A stretch of 64,000 bases of DNA, taken from assembly GCF_000014045.1 (NCBI RefSeq), contig NC_008209.1, positions 2,379,001 through 2,443,000 of the forward strand, given 5' to 3'. The stretch comes from Roseobacter denitrificans OCh 114 (lineage in GTDB: Bacteria > Pseudomonadota > Alphaproteobacteria > Rhodobacterales > Rhodobacteraceae). Below are positions 54,217 through 62,610 of this stretch, piece after piece. Within the stretch, counting starts at the first letter, position 1; the number at the start of each line of letters is the position of its first letter. A model generated the notes under the pieces. That model ran no database searches. It had not been told where the DNA came from and saw nothing but the letters and a program-made list of their open reading frames with translations. The translations under genes were made by a program, and so were the position numbers.

Positions 54217-55878
54217 ATGCTGCAGATTGATCTTTGGAAACGGATCACGATCCTCTTGACATGTGTGGCCGGACTTTGGCTTGCGATGCCAAACCTCTTT
54301 TACACGACCGTCGAGCAGCACAATGATGCGGTTCAGGCCATTGAACTCGGGGCGGACACGCCCGAAAACAACGCTTTGCGCGCGCAGTGGCCGGAATGGA
54401 TGCCTTCGGGTCTTGTGAACCTCGGGCTTGATCTGCGGGGCGGGGCGCATCTGCTGGCCGAGGTGCGGGTGGCGGATGTCTATGCCAACCGGATGGAATC
54501 ATATTGGCCGGAAATCCGGGATGCGCTGCGCCCGGAGCGCGAGACCATCGGCACAATCCGGCTGCAACCCTCCCCAAGCGATGAGGTGCACGTCCGCATT
54601 TCGCAACCCGAAGGCATGCCGCGCGCGCTGGAAATCGTGCGTGGGCTGGCGCGGCCTATCCAGACGATCACGGGCGTGGGCGCCAATGACATCGAGGTGC
54701 GCGCGGAGGGCGATCTGCTGATCGTCACCATGTCAGAGGCTGAAAAACTGGCCTCCGATGAGCGCACGGTCCAGCAGAGCCTTGAGATCATTCGCAGGCG
54801 GATCGACGAGGTCGGCACGCGTGAACCCACGATCCAGCGCCAGGGGTCCGACCGCATTCTGATCCAGGTGCCGGGCATCGGTTCGGCGGCGGAACTCAAG
54901 GATATCATCGGAACCACCGCGCAATTGACGTTCAATCCGGTGGTCAGCCGTGGATCAGACGCCAATGCCAGCCCGGGTCTTGGCAACAAGCTTGTGCCGT
55001 CGCTGGATGAGCCCGGCACGTACTACACGATCGAAGCCGCCGCCGTGGTCACGGGCGAAGAACTGGTGGATGCGCAGCCCGCCTTTGACCAGAACGGCCG
55101 TCCTGCTGTCAATTTCAGGTTCAATACGACGGGCGCGCGGAAATTCGGGGATTATACGGCTGAAAACATCGGATCGCCCTTTGCGATCGTCTTGGACAAC
55201 GAGGTCGTTAGCGCGCCCACAATCCAGAGCCATATCCCCGGGGGGTCGGGCATCATTACGGGGCGCTTCACGGTCGAGGAATCAACCAATCTGGCCATTC
55301 TGTTGCGTGCAGGTGCGCTGCCTGCGGGTCTGGATTTTCTCGAAGAGCGCACAATCGGCCCCGAACTCGGCCAAGACAGCATCGACGCAGGCAAGATCGC
55401 GACCATTGTCGCCTTTCTGGGCGTGCTGGTCTTCATGTTCCTGAGTTACGGCATGTTCGGACTGTTTGCGAATGTGGCGCTGATCATCAACATTGGTCTG
55501 ATCTTTGGCCTGCTCAGTATGATAGGCGGCACACTGACCCTGCCGGGTATTGCGGGAATCGTGCTGACTGTCGGCATGGCGGTGGATGCGAATGTGCTGG
55601 TTTTTGAACGCATCCGGGAAGAGCTTAAAACCTCCAAAGGGCCGGCGCGTGCCATTGAACTGGGCTATGAAAAAGCGCTCTCCGCCATTCTGGATGCGAA
55701 CATCACGACCTTCATCACGGCGGTGATCCTCTTTGCCATGGGGTCGGGGCCGGTACGCGGCTTTGCCATCACGCTGGGCCTCGGGATCCTCACGTCTGTC
55801 TTTACGGCGATCTTTGTCACGCGGTTGATGATCGTTATCTGGTTCGAGCGCAAGCGCCCGAAGAAAATCGAGGTCTGA
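54217..55878 (+). CDS. secD: Protein translocase subunit SecD
   Basis: A 553-residue inner-membrane protein of the RND-like Sec accessory complex, driven by the proton gradient. Segment 1 is near residues 8-26. The first periplasmic domain contains GLDLRGGAHLLAEV, and the C-terminal five-helix membrane domain contains GIAGIVLTVGMAVDANVLVFERI, with the conserved Asp, and ITTFITAVILFAMGSGPVRGFAITL. It is followed one base later by secF. Confidence 0.97.
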   Translation: MLQIDLWKRITILLTCVAGLWLAMPNLFYTTVEQHNDAVQAIELGADTPENNALRAQWPEWMPSGLVNLGLDLRGGAHLLAEVRVADVYANRMESYWPEIRDALRPERETIGTIRLQPSPSDEVHVRISQPEGMPRALEIVRGLARPIQTITGVGANDIEVRAEGDLLIVTMSEAEKLASDERTVQQSLEIIRRRIDEVGTREPTIQRQGSDRILIQVPGIGSAAELKDIIGTTAQLTFNPVVSRGSDANASPGLGNKLVPSLDEPGTYYTIEAAAVVTGEELVDAQPAFDQNGRPAVNFRFNTTGARKFGDYTAENIGSPFAIVLDNEVVSAPTIQSHIPGGSGIITGRFTVEESTNLAILLRAGALPAGLDFLEERTIGPELGQDSIDAGKIATIVAFLGVLVFMFLSYGMFGLFANVALIINIGLIFGLLSMIGGTLTLPGIAGIVLTVGMAVDANVLVFERIREELKTSKGPARAIELGYEKALSAILDANITTFITAVILFAMGSGPVRGFAITLGLGILTSVFTAIFVTRLMIVIWFERKRPKKIEV

Positions 55879-55879
55879 T

Positions 55880-56860
55880 ATGCGTCTGCGTCTGGTTAAA
55901 CAGAATACCAACTTCGATTTCTTCAAGCGCTGGAAACTGTGGCTGGGGATTTCCGGCCTGATGATGGTCGTGGCCTTTGTTTCCTTCTTGTTGCAGGGCC
56001 TGAACTACGGCATCGACTTTCGCGGCGGCACAACCATCAGGACGGAAAGCACGCAGCCGGTTGATATCGGCGTTTATCGCGAAGCGCTGGCCGCACTGGA
56101 ACTGGGTGATATTTCCATCACCGAGGTTTTTGACCCGCAATTCGAAGCCGACCAGAATGTCGCCATGATCCGCATCGAGGCGCAGGAGGGTGGCGAGGCG
56201 GTCGAGGGCCAGCTGATCAGTGACATCGGTGCCGCGCTTCAGGCGGCGGATCCGGGGCTGAAACTGCCCTTTGCCTCGGTTGAATCGGTGGGGCCAAAAG
56301 TTTCGGGTGAGTTGATCCAGACCGCTGTCATTGCGGTGGTTCTGGCTATCGGCGCGGTACTGATTTACATCTGGCTGCGCTTTGAATGGCAGTTCGCAGC
56401 CGGAGCGGTGCTCGCGCTTGTGCATGACGTCATTCTGACAATCGGCGTCTTTTCCGAGCTTCAGATCCGGTTCGATCTGGCCATCATCGCCGCCTTGCTG
56501 ACCATCGTGGGCTACTCTCTGAACGATACGGTCGTTGTTTTCGACCGGGTGCGCGAGAACCTGCGCAAATACAAGAAACGCCCGCTCAATGAAGTTCTGA
56601 ATATCTCCATCAACGAAACACTGAGCCGGACCTTCATGACATCGGTGACGACGCTTCTGGCGTTGATCGCACTCTTCGTGCTGGGCGGGGATGTGATCCG
56701 GGGCTTCGTTTTTGCGATGATCTGGGGAGTCATTGTCGGGACCTACAGTTCGATATTTGTTGCCTCGGCTGCCTTGCTCTATCTTGGGGTCAAGCGCGAC
56801 TGGTCAAAACCGGACGCCAATTCGGGCAATCAATACGCCAATATCGACCCCAAACCCTGA
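55880..56860 (+). CDS. secF: Protein translocase subunit SecF
   Basis: A 326-residue partner of SecD. The N-terminal segment leads to GLNYGIDFRGGTTIRTE, and the membrane domain carries IVGYSLNDTVVVFDRVREN and LSRTFMTSVTTLLALIALF. These are standard SecF motifs. Start and secD stop are one base apart, so the two are translated together. The C-terminus is polar and cytoplasmic. Confidence 0.97.
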   Translation: MRLRLVKQNTNFDFFKRWKLWLGISGLMMVVAFVSFLLQGLNYGIDFRGGTTIRTESTQPVDIGVYREALAALELGDISITEVFDPQFEADQNVAMIRIEAQEGGEAVEGQLISDIGAALQAADPGLKLPFASVESVGPKVSGELIQTAVIAVVLAIGAVLIYIWLRFEWQFAAGAVLALVHDVILTIGVFSELQIRFDLAIIAALLTIVGYSLNDTVVVFDRVRENLRKYKKRPLNEVLNISINETLSRTFMTSVTTLLALIALFVLGGDVIRGFVFAMIWGVIVGTYSSIFVASAALLYLGVKRDWSKPDANSGNQYANIDPKP

Positions 56861-56873
56861 CGACAGGCACGCC

Positions 56874-57233
56874 ATGCGACTGAACGAAATCCGCTTTACA
56901 GATGCCAAACCGATCGAAGGCTACGGGCCGGGTTTCTTCCGCATCGGGGGCGAGGTGATCCATGGTCCTGTTCTGGCGGGGCCGGACGGCACGCTGCCTT
57001 GGGCGGGGTTTGACGATGATGCGGCGCTGCTGGCCTTGGCGGGCAAGGTTGATGTGTTGTTCGTCGGCACGGGCAGTGAGATTGCGCATCTTCCCGTTGC
57101 TCTCAAGGATAGTCTCGAAGAGGCCGGTCTTGGCATTGAGGTCATGGCGTCGCCTGCGGCATGCCGCACCTATAACATCCTGCTGAGCGAAGGGCGGCGG
57201 ATCGCGCTGGCCCTGATCCCGGTTACCGCGTGA
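56874..57233 (+). CDS. Mth938-like domain (DUF498) protein
   Basis: A 119-residue protein with the MTH938/NDUFAF3-like fold. Typical parts: EGYGPGFFRIGGEVIHGPVL, then DVLFVGTGSEIAHLP and MASPAACRTYNILLSEGRRIALALIPV at the end. In eukaryotes the homologue NDUFAF3 helps to assemble complex I; in bacteria the role is unclear, but proximity to Sec genes is common. ATG 56874 is 13 bases after the secF stop, so it is part of the operon. Confidence 0.9.
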   Translation: MRLNEIRFTDAKPIEGYGPGFFRIGGEVIHGPVLAGPDGTLPWAGFDDDAALLALAGKVDVLFVGTGSEIAHLPVALKDSLEEAGLGIEVMASPAACRTYNILLSEGRRIALALIPVTA

Positions 57234-57277
57234 AATCGTGCTTTTGTGCCGTGGCACAATAGGTTAACGATCTGGGC

Positions 57278-57898
57278 ATGACTGTTTCTGTAGATGATCT
57301 TTGCGTGACCCGCGGCGGCGTCCCCATCCTTTCCGGTGTGAGCTTTGATCTGGCTGAAGGGGCCGCACTGATCCTGCAGGGGCCAAATGGCTCGGGGAAA
57401 ACCACCTTGCTGCGCACGCTCGCGGGATTACAGCCGCCACTGGCCGGACAGATAAGCGGCACCGAGGATCGCATCGCCTATGCCGCCCATTCCGACGGGT
57501 TGAAATCCATGCTCTCTGTGGCCGAAAACCTGCGGTTCTGGGCGGCGGTTTTTGGGCGTTCGGACATTGCCCCGGCCTTGCAGGCCTTTGATTTACATGA
57601 CCTCGCGGACCGGCTTGCGGGGACGCTCTCGGCGGGGCAGAAACGGCGGCTCGGCCTTGCGCGCCTGCTGGTTACGGGCCGCCCGGTCTGGATGCTGGAT
57701 GAGCCGACCGTGTCACTGGACAAAAGGGCAGTAGAGATGTTCGCCGCCGCCGTAGAGGCGCATTTGGCCACCGGTGGATCGGCCTTGATCGCCACGCATA
57801 TTGATCTGGGTCTGCGTGATGCGCAGGTGTTGGATGTGGGACCGTTGCGCGCCTCGCCAACCGCACTTGCGGGCGCAAGTGACGAGGCCTTCCTGTGA
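57278..57898 (+). CDS. ccmA: Cytochrome c maturation ABC ATPase CcmA
   Basis: A 206-residue ATPase of the haem-handling CcmABCD complex. Walker A is [17 protein letters not shown], the signature [14 protein letters not shown], and Walker [16 protein letters not shown] hydrolysis frees holo-CcmE from CcmC. The GTG of ccmB overlaps its stop by 4 bases. Confidence 0.96.
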   Translation: MTVSVDDLCVTRGGVPILSGVSFDLAEGAALILQGPNGSGKTTLLRTLAGLQPPLAGQISGTEDRIAYAAHSDGLKSMLSVAENLRFWAAVFGRSDIAPALQAFDLHDLADRLAGTLSAGQKRRLGLARLLVTGRPVWMLDEPTVSLDKRAVEMFAAAVEAHLATGGSALIATHIDLGLRDAQVLDVGPLRASPTALAGASDEAFL

Positions 57899-58551
57899 AG
57901 GCGCTGCTGGTGCGTGATCTGGCCCTTGCGCTGCGGGCAGGGGGCGGCTTCGGCCTCGGGCTGGCCTTTTTCCTTATTGTCACCGTGCTTGTCCCGCTTG
58001 GGGTGGGTCCGCAGGCCGAACTCCTGTCGCGGATCGCGCCGGGTATCTTGTGGCTTGGCGCGCTGCTGGCGTGCCTGTTGTCGCTGGACCGGCTGTTGGC
58101 GCTGGATTGGGAAGACGGCACGCTGGATCTTTTGGCCACATCTCCCCTGCCGCTGGAAGCCGCGCTCAGCATAAAAGCGCTGGCCCATTGGATCACCACG
58201 GGTTTGCCGCTGGTGCTGACCGCGCCGGTACTGGCAATTCTGTTAAACCTGCCGGGTCCCGGCTTTTTCTGGCTGGTGCTGTCGCTCGCGCTGGGGACGC
58301 CTGCGCTTTCGGTGATCGGCACTTTTGGCGCCGCGCTGACGGTCGGGGTCAAACGCGGCGGGCTTTTGATGTCGCTGCTGGTTTTGCCGCTGTATGTGCC
58401 GACGCTGATCTTTGGCGCGGAGGTCGCGCGGCGCGGCGCTGTGGGCATGGAGACGCAAACGCCCGCACTGATGCTGGCCGGGATCACGCTGGGGGTGATC
58501 GCGGTCATGCCCTTTGCATCCGCTGCTGCCCTGCGCGTAAATCTGCGATAA
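57895..58551 (+). CDS. ccmB: Haem exporter subunit CcmB
   Basis: A 218-residue inner-membrane protein with six membrane segments, partner of CcmA. It begins [18 protein letters not shown] from a GTG start that overlaps ccm[18 protein letters not shown] and [16 protein letters not shown] are typical CcmB segments. Confidence 0.95.
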   Translation: MKALLVRDLALALRAGGGFGLGLAFFLIVTVLVPLGVGPQAELLSRIAPGILWLGALLACLLSLDRLLALDWEDGTLDLLATSPLPLEAALSIKALAHWITTGLPLVLTAPVLAILLNLPGPGFFWLVLSLALGTPALSVIGTFGAALTVGVKRGGLLMSLLVLPLYVPTLIFGAEVARRGAVGMETQTPALMLAGITLGVIAVMPFASAAALRVNLR

Positions 58552-58603
58552 GCGTGGCGTTTTGCCCATTGAGGCTCGTGGGGCGAGTGACTAAATACGG
58601 AGC

Positions 58604-59371
58604 ATGACACTGACCAACGAAAAACCCGCGCCCAAACGGCCCAGTTCGTTCTGGAGCTATGCCAATCCGGTCAAGTTCCTTGCACTGAGCGAACGTGTCC
58701 TGCCGACGCTTTGGGTGCTTGCGGCCACCAGTCTTGTTGTTGGTCTGGTCTGGGGCTTTTTCTTTACGCCGGATGATTTCCGGCAGGGCTCGACGGTCAA
58801 GATCATCTATCTGCATGTGCCCTCTGCAATGATGGCGATCAATATCTGGGTCATGATGCTTGTCACCTCTCTGATCTGGATCATCCGACGCCATCACGTC
58901 AGTGCGCTTGCAGCAAAGGCCGCGGCACCGATTGGCGTGGTGATGACTATTATTGCCCTTGTTACGGGCGCGCTCTGGGGCCAGCCCATGTGGGGCACGT
59001 GGTGGGCGTGGGATCCGCGCCTGACGTCGTTCCTCATCCTGTTTTTGTTTTACCTTGGCTACATCGCGCTTTGGGCTGCCATTGAGGACCCGGATACGGC
59101 GGCTGATCTGACGGCTGTGCTCTGCCTGGTCGGGTCCGTCTTTGCGGTCCTGTCGCGCTATGCAGTGAATTTCTGGAACCAAGGCCTGCATCAGGGCGCA
59201 TCGCTGAGCCTCGACAAGGAAGAGAACGTGGCGGATGTATTCTACTTTCCGCTGCTGGTGGCCATCGCGGGGTTTGTGCTGCTGTTTCTGGCGCTGGTGC
59301 TCTACCGCACGGGTACGGAAATCAGGCTGCGCCGCGCCAAGGCCCTGTTGGCACGGGAGGCCCGCTCATGA
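58604..59371 (+). CDS. ccmC: Haem chaperone-loading protein CcmC
   Basis: A 255-residue inner-membrane protein with six segments. The tryptophan-rich haem-handling motif MWGTWWAWDPRLTS lies near residue 130, and conserved periplasmic histidines occur in YLHVPSAMM and NQGLHQGASL. CcmC attaches haem to CcmE. It overlaps ccmD by 4 bases. Confidence 0.96.
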   Translation: MTLTNEKPAPKRPSSFWSYANPVKFLALSERVLPTLWVLAATSLVVGLVWGFFFTPDDFRQGSTVKIIYLHVPSAMMAINIWVMMLVTSLIWIIRRHHVSALAAKAAAPIGVVMTIIALVTGALWGQPMWGTWWAWDPRLTSFLILFLFYLGYIALWAAIEDPDTAADLTAVLCLVGSVFAVLSRYAVNFWNQGLHQGASLSLDKEENVADVFYFPLLVAIAGFVLLFLALVLYRTGTEIRLRRAKALLAREARS

Positions 59372-59526
59372 TGCCCGATCTTGGAAAGTACAGCGAGGCG
59401 GTTTTGTCCTCCTATGCGGCAACGCTATTGTTATTGGCCTTGTTGGTTTTCATCACGTTACATAAAGGGCGCAAAGCGCGCCGTGCCCTTGATGAAATCG
59501 AACGCAAAAGAGACAGAGATGCCTAA
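59368..59526 (+). CDS. ccmD: Haem exporter protein CcmD
   Basis: A 52-residue single-pass membrane protein. It begins MMPDLGKYSEAVLSSYAATL, followed by a hydrophobic stretch and a basic tail (KGRKARRALDEIERKR), the usual CcmD layout. It stabilises CcmC with CcmE. The ATG at 59368 overlaps the ccmC stop, and its own stop overlaps the start of ccmG by 8 bases. Confidence 0.92.
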   Translation: MMPDLGKYSEAVLSSYAATLLLLALLVFITLHKGRKARRALDEIERKRDRDA

Positions 59527-60058
59527 GATATCGCCGCTGATGATTGCACCGCCGCTGATCTTTGCGGGCTTTATCGCATTGGCTGGCGTTGGCATGTTTC
59601 GCAACGACCCGAACGAGCTGCGATCGACTCTGGTCGGCAAACCCGCGCCGCCCATCACCGAGGTGGGGCTGGAGGGGTTTGAACCGGTCACCGCAGAGGC
59701 GATGGCAACGGGAGAGGTCACGCTCGTCAATTTCTGGGCCTCATGGTGCCCGCCCTGTCACGCGGAGCATCCAAAGCTTTTGGAGATGGCCGCGGAGGGC
59801 ATGCCGATCATCGGTGTGAACTTCAAGGACAAGGCAGGCCCCGCCGGCGGGTATCTGACCGATGACGGCAATCCGTTTCGGGCGGTGGCTTTTGACCCGC
59901 AAGGGCGCACGGCGATTGACTGGGGGGTGACGGCCCCGCCGGAGACATTCATTCTGGATGCAGAAGGCACGGTGCTGTTTCGCTTTGCAGGCCCGTTGGT
60001 CGGCAGCGATTATGAGCAGCGGTTCCTGCCCGAACTGGAAAAAGCATTGGGCCAGTAA
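59519..60058 (+). CDS. ccmG: Thiol:disulphide interchange protein CcmG/DsbE
   Basis: A 179-residue membrane-anchored thioredoxin-like protein that keeps apocytochrome c cysteines reduced. An N-terminal anchor (LMIAPPLIFAGFIALAGVGMF) is followed by the active site NFWASWCPPCHAEHPKL, GVNFKDKAGPA, and a cis-proline segment GVTAPPETFILDAEG. ATG 59519 is used; a longer in-frame start at 59381 would only read through ccmD. It ends the ccm operon here. Confidence 0.95.
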   Translation: MPKISPLMIAPPLIFAGFIALAGVGMFRNDPNELRSTLVGKPAPPITEVGLEGFEPVTAEAMATGEVTLVNFWASWCPPCHAEHPKLLEMAAEGMPIIGVNFKDKAGPAGGYLTDDGNPFRAVAFDPQGRTAIDWGVTAPPETFILDAEGTVLFRFAGPLVGSDYEQRFLPELEKALGQ

Positions 60059-60227
60059 TCGGCCCACCTGCGCATATGACCCCGGCACTGTGCGCGGGCT
60101 GACCGGTATTTTTGAACTTGGATCGGGCCATGGGCGTCACGAATTTGCACGCTAAGACAGCGCGGCCCTTTAGGGACGCCGGTGTAAACGCAGGCAAACG
60201 GGTATTTGGGCGGTCGCGCCCCCTCGT

Positions 60228-60930
60228 TCAGTTCAGACGCTGTCCGGAGTCCGGCGCAAAATACGAGACCTTGGCCAGATCAAAGGCGGGTTGCTGCATC
60301 TGACCGGGCTTGGCAGAAGTTTCAGCATGGAGCCGTGCCGACACCTTTGCCCCCCAGATGCATGGTGACAAAGCTGTCGGCCCCGGCGGCTTCGACGATA
60401 TCCACCATACACTCGGCCTGCTGTGCGTCATGGGGTGCGCGGCCGTTCGGTTCGGCAAACAGGAACAGCTTGGGATCACGTACCAGCGCACGGCCCATGG
60501 CGATGCGCTGACGCTGCCCGCCCGAAAGCTGGCCCGGTCGACGGGAAAGAAGCTGTTCAATCTGAAGCTGCTTTGCGACCTGTTTCGGTTTCTGCGCCTG
60601 CGTGGCAGGGTCAACGCCGCGGACTTTCATGCCAAGGGTGATGTTCTTGACAACCGTTATCGTCGGGTAAAGCGCGTAGGATTGAAACACCATCGCGATG
60701 TCGCGATCCTTTGGGTTGACCGCGCTATTGTCCCGCCCGCTGATGCTGAGGAAGCCGCCCGAGATCGGCTCCAAACCCGCAATGCAATGCAGCAGCGTTG
60801 ACGTGCCAGATCCCGAGGGTCCGACCAGCACAAGGAAATCCCCCTGATCAATTGCGACGTTGATATCCCTCTGGATCTCCGTCTGGCCGTAGTTCTTTTT
60901 GAGCTTCCTCATGTCACGAATGGGAGCCAT
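60228..60930 (-). pseudogene. Decayed sugar ABC transporter ATPase
   Basis: Reads MAPIRDMRKLKKNYGQTEIQ from ATG 60930, then a modified Walker A (GPSGSGTSTLLHCIAG, where GKST has become GTST), a normal Q-loop (MVFQSYALYP) and the signature LSGGQRQRIAMGRALVRDP. Walker B is broken (FLFAEP for FLFDEP), and the text then runs through short, disordered pieces. The C-terminal end (AFDLAKVSYFAPDSGQRL, stop at 60228) is in another frame. The family is the MalK/UgpC type. It has lost key catalytic residues and is not functional. Confidence 0.85.
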
Positions 60931-60933
60931 GAG

Positions 60934-61452
60934 TATCACTGATCCTGCGGTCAGATCGCGGATGACATACTTGCCAGCAACGACATAGACGATAAGGGTG
61001 GGCAGGGCTGCGATGATCGCGGTGGCCATATCCACATTGTATTCCTTTACGGCGGTGGTCGAGTTGACGATATTGTTGAGCACCACGGTGACGGGTTGGG
61101 TACCTGCCTAGCTGAATGACACGCCAAACAGGAAGTCGTTCCATATCTTCGTGAATTGCCAGATCATCGAGACAACAATGATCGGCAGGCTGATAGGCAG
61201 GAAGATCGACCAGAAGATACGAAAGAACCCGGCTCCATCGACTTTGGCTGCCTTGGTGAGTTCCGAGGGAACCGAGACACAGAAGTTACGATAGAAGAGC
61301 GTTTTGAAACCGAGGCCATAAATCACATGAACAAAAATCAGACCAGGGATTGTACCTGCAGTCCCCATGATCCCGAGGACCCGCGCCATGGGCAGCAAAA
61401 CCACCTGAAAGGGAATGAAGTACCCAAAGAGCATGGCGGCACGCTTAGTTTT
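60934..61452 (-). pseudogene. Decayed sugar ABC transporter permease (MalG type)
   Basis: The membrane protein reads MLFGYFIPFQVVLLPMARVLG, then the EAA-type loop (ELTKAAKVDGAGFFRIFWSIFLP) and IWNDFLFGVSFS. There it meets TAG 61108-61110, and the same frame goes on with AGTQPVTVVLNNIVNS and AALPTLIVYVVAGKYVIRDLTAGSV into the ATPase start. The expected N-terminal half is missing or replaced by unrelated sequence. So the gene is truncated, has an internal stop and has lost its own stop codon. It precedes the decayed ATPase, as in a normal sugar-uptake operon. Confidence 0.85.
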
Positions 61453-61650
61453 GAGCCGGGCGCGTAGGGACTGATGGCCAATATCACAACTCTGCGGCAG
61501 TAGCATGTTGTCGGCCAAGGGTAGCGCGGGCAGCATGGACGTAGACCGCATGGTGCGCGACCGGTCCGCTTCGGGTCGTGCATGTCTGTTTTGCCGACTG
61601 TAAGCCGTTGACACTATCGTGGCGTCGACGGGCCACGTAGTTGATAAAGC

Positions 61651-61675
61651 GAAACGCCCCGGGCCGGGGCGTTTC
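61651..61675 (-). terminator. Terminator-like hairpin after the VPLPA-CTERM gene
   Basis: A perfect 10-bp GC-rich stem (61651-61660 with 61666-61675) with a 5-base loop lies 20 bases downstream of the stop of the VPLPA-CTERM gene on the minus strand. The stem ends in TTTC, without a long T-run beyond it. Confidence 0.6.
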
Positions 61676-61695
61676 CTTCAGGTTTCAAGCGCAGC

Positions 61696-62373
61696 TCAGG
61701 CCTTCTTGCGTCGCTTGATCCATGCAAAGGCACCAATGCCGCCGAGCAGCAAAGGCAGACCTGCAGGAACCGGCACCGCGGAAACCTCAATCTCGCCAAC
61801 CGCACCGGACCTTGTGAAGACCACTTCCAGCTTGTCGCCGGTCGCACCACCAAAGTCGAGCACAGTAAACTCGTTGTTCGCGGGGTTGTTGCCCGTGTCC
61901 GACTCATTGTCGGCTGTCAGCGAAAATGCCTTGACCAGAGTGGAGCCGGAGAACAGGCTTGCTGTTGTCCCAATCTCGGAGTCCAGAAGGAACAGCTCGT
62001 CGAGGATGACATCGGTCAGGAAACTGAACACGATCGTTCCGCCGCTTCCATTGTCATCCGGCGCGCCGTCGTTTTCCTGAACGATCAGCGCGTTCCCAAA
62101 CCCGCGTTTATCTGTCGCGTCTTCGGCGTTTGTGAAGGGCGACAACAGGTCCTTGTCCTTCGTGGTGTTCACAGCGCCAAGCGTGTTGAAGACAACCGCC
62201 TTGTCTATACCCTTGAAGGCCGTGATGTCAGCAAAAACGCCGCCACCGAGATCGGTATTGTCCCCAAGAACCGCGCCTTCGGCAAAGTTGTTGAAATCTA
62301 CTGTCGCAGCCTGGGTCATCCCTGCTGCCCCCGTCATAACCGCAGCAACTGCGATACTTTTTAGCACACTCAT
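61696..62373 (-). CDS. VPLPA-CTERM sorting domain protein
   Basis: A 225-residue exported protein. A signal peptide (MSVLKSIAVAAVMTGAAGMTQA) is followed by a beta-rich domain (ATVDFNNFAEGAVLGD, VVFTRSGAVGEIEVSAV) without catalytic signs. The C-terminus is the exosortase-type sorting tag VPVPAGLPLLLGGIGAFAW followed by KRRKKA: short motif, membrane helix, basic tail. Such proteins are processed by an exosortase and go to the surface or to exopolysaccharide. No exosortase gene is in this window. Confidence 0.9.
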   Translation of the reverse strand: MSVLKSIAVAAVMTGAAGMTQAATVDFNNFAEGAVLGDNTDLGGGVFADITAFKGIDKAVVFNTLGAVNTTKDKDLLSPFTNAEDATDKRGFGNALIVQENDGAPDDNGSGGTIVFSFLTDVILDELFLLDSEIGTTASLFSGSTLVKAFSLTADNESDTGNNPANNEFTVLDFGGATGDKLEVVFTRSGAVGEIEVSAVPVPAGLPLLLGGIGAFAWIKRRKKA

Positions 62374-62503
62374 TCCATATCCCTTTTAAATGTAGAAGCG
62401 TCCGTACCGTGTAGCCGAGGTTAACGATTAGTAAACGCGAAAAATGCAAAGGAAGTTAAGATAACACGTTCTTTTTACTCGATTGTTCAAGATAATCGCC
62501 AAA

Positions 62504-62524
62504 CCTTCCCGCAATATGGGAAGG
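62504..62524. other. Small inverted repeat upstream of the VPLPA-CTERM gene
   Basis: A 7-bp perfect stem CCTTCCC/GGGAAGG with a 7-base loop, about 130 bases upstream of the VPLPA-CTERM start and 87 bases from the acnA stop. It could be a protein site or part of the acnA mRNA end. Weak. Confidence 0.3.
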
Positions 62525-62568
62525 CTGATTTCGCACTCTCTTTATCAGTGTGTTTTGGGACATCCGCC

Positions 62569-62598
62569 CCCCGGCGCGCCGTCGTTTGCGCGCCGGGG
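62569..62598 (-). terminator. GC-rich hairpin after acnA
   Basis: An 11-bp perfect stem (62569-62579 with 62588-62598), 12 bases beyond the acnA stop on the minus strand, with an 8-base loop. No T-run follows on the minus strand, so it may act as a Rho-assisted terminator or 3' stabiliser. Confidence 0.55.
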
Positions 62599-62610
62599 TG
62601 CAGTCTTTCT

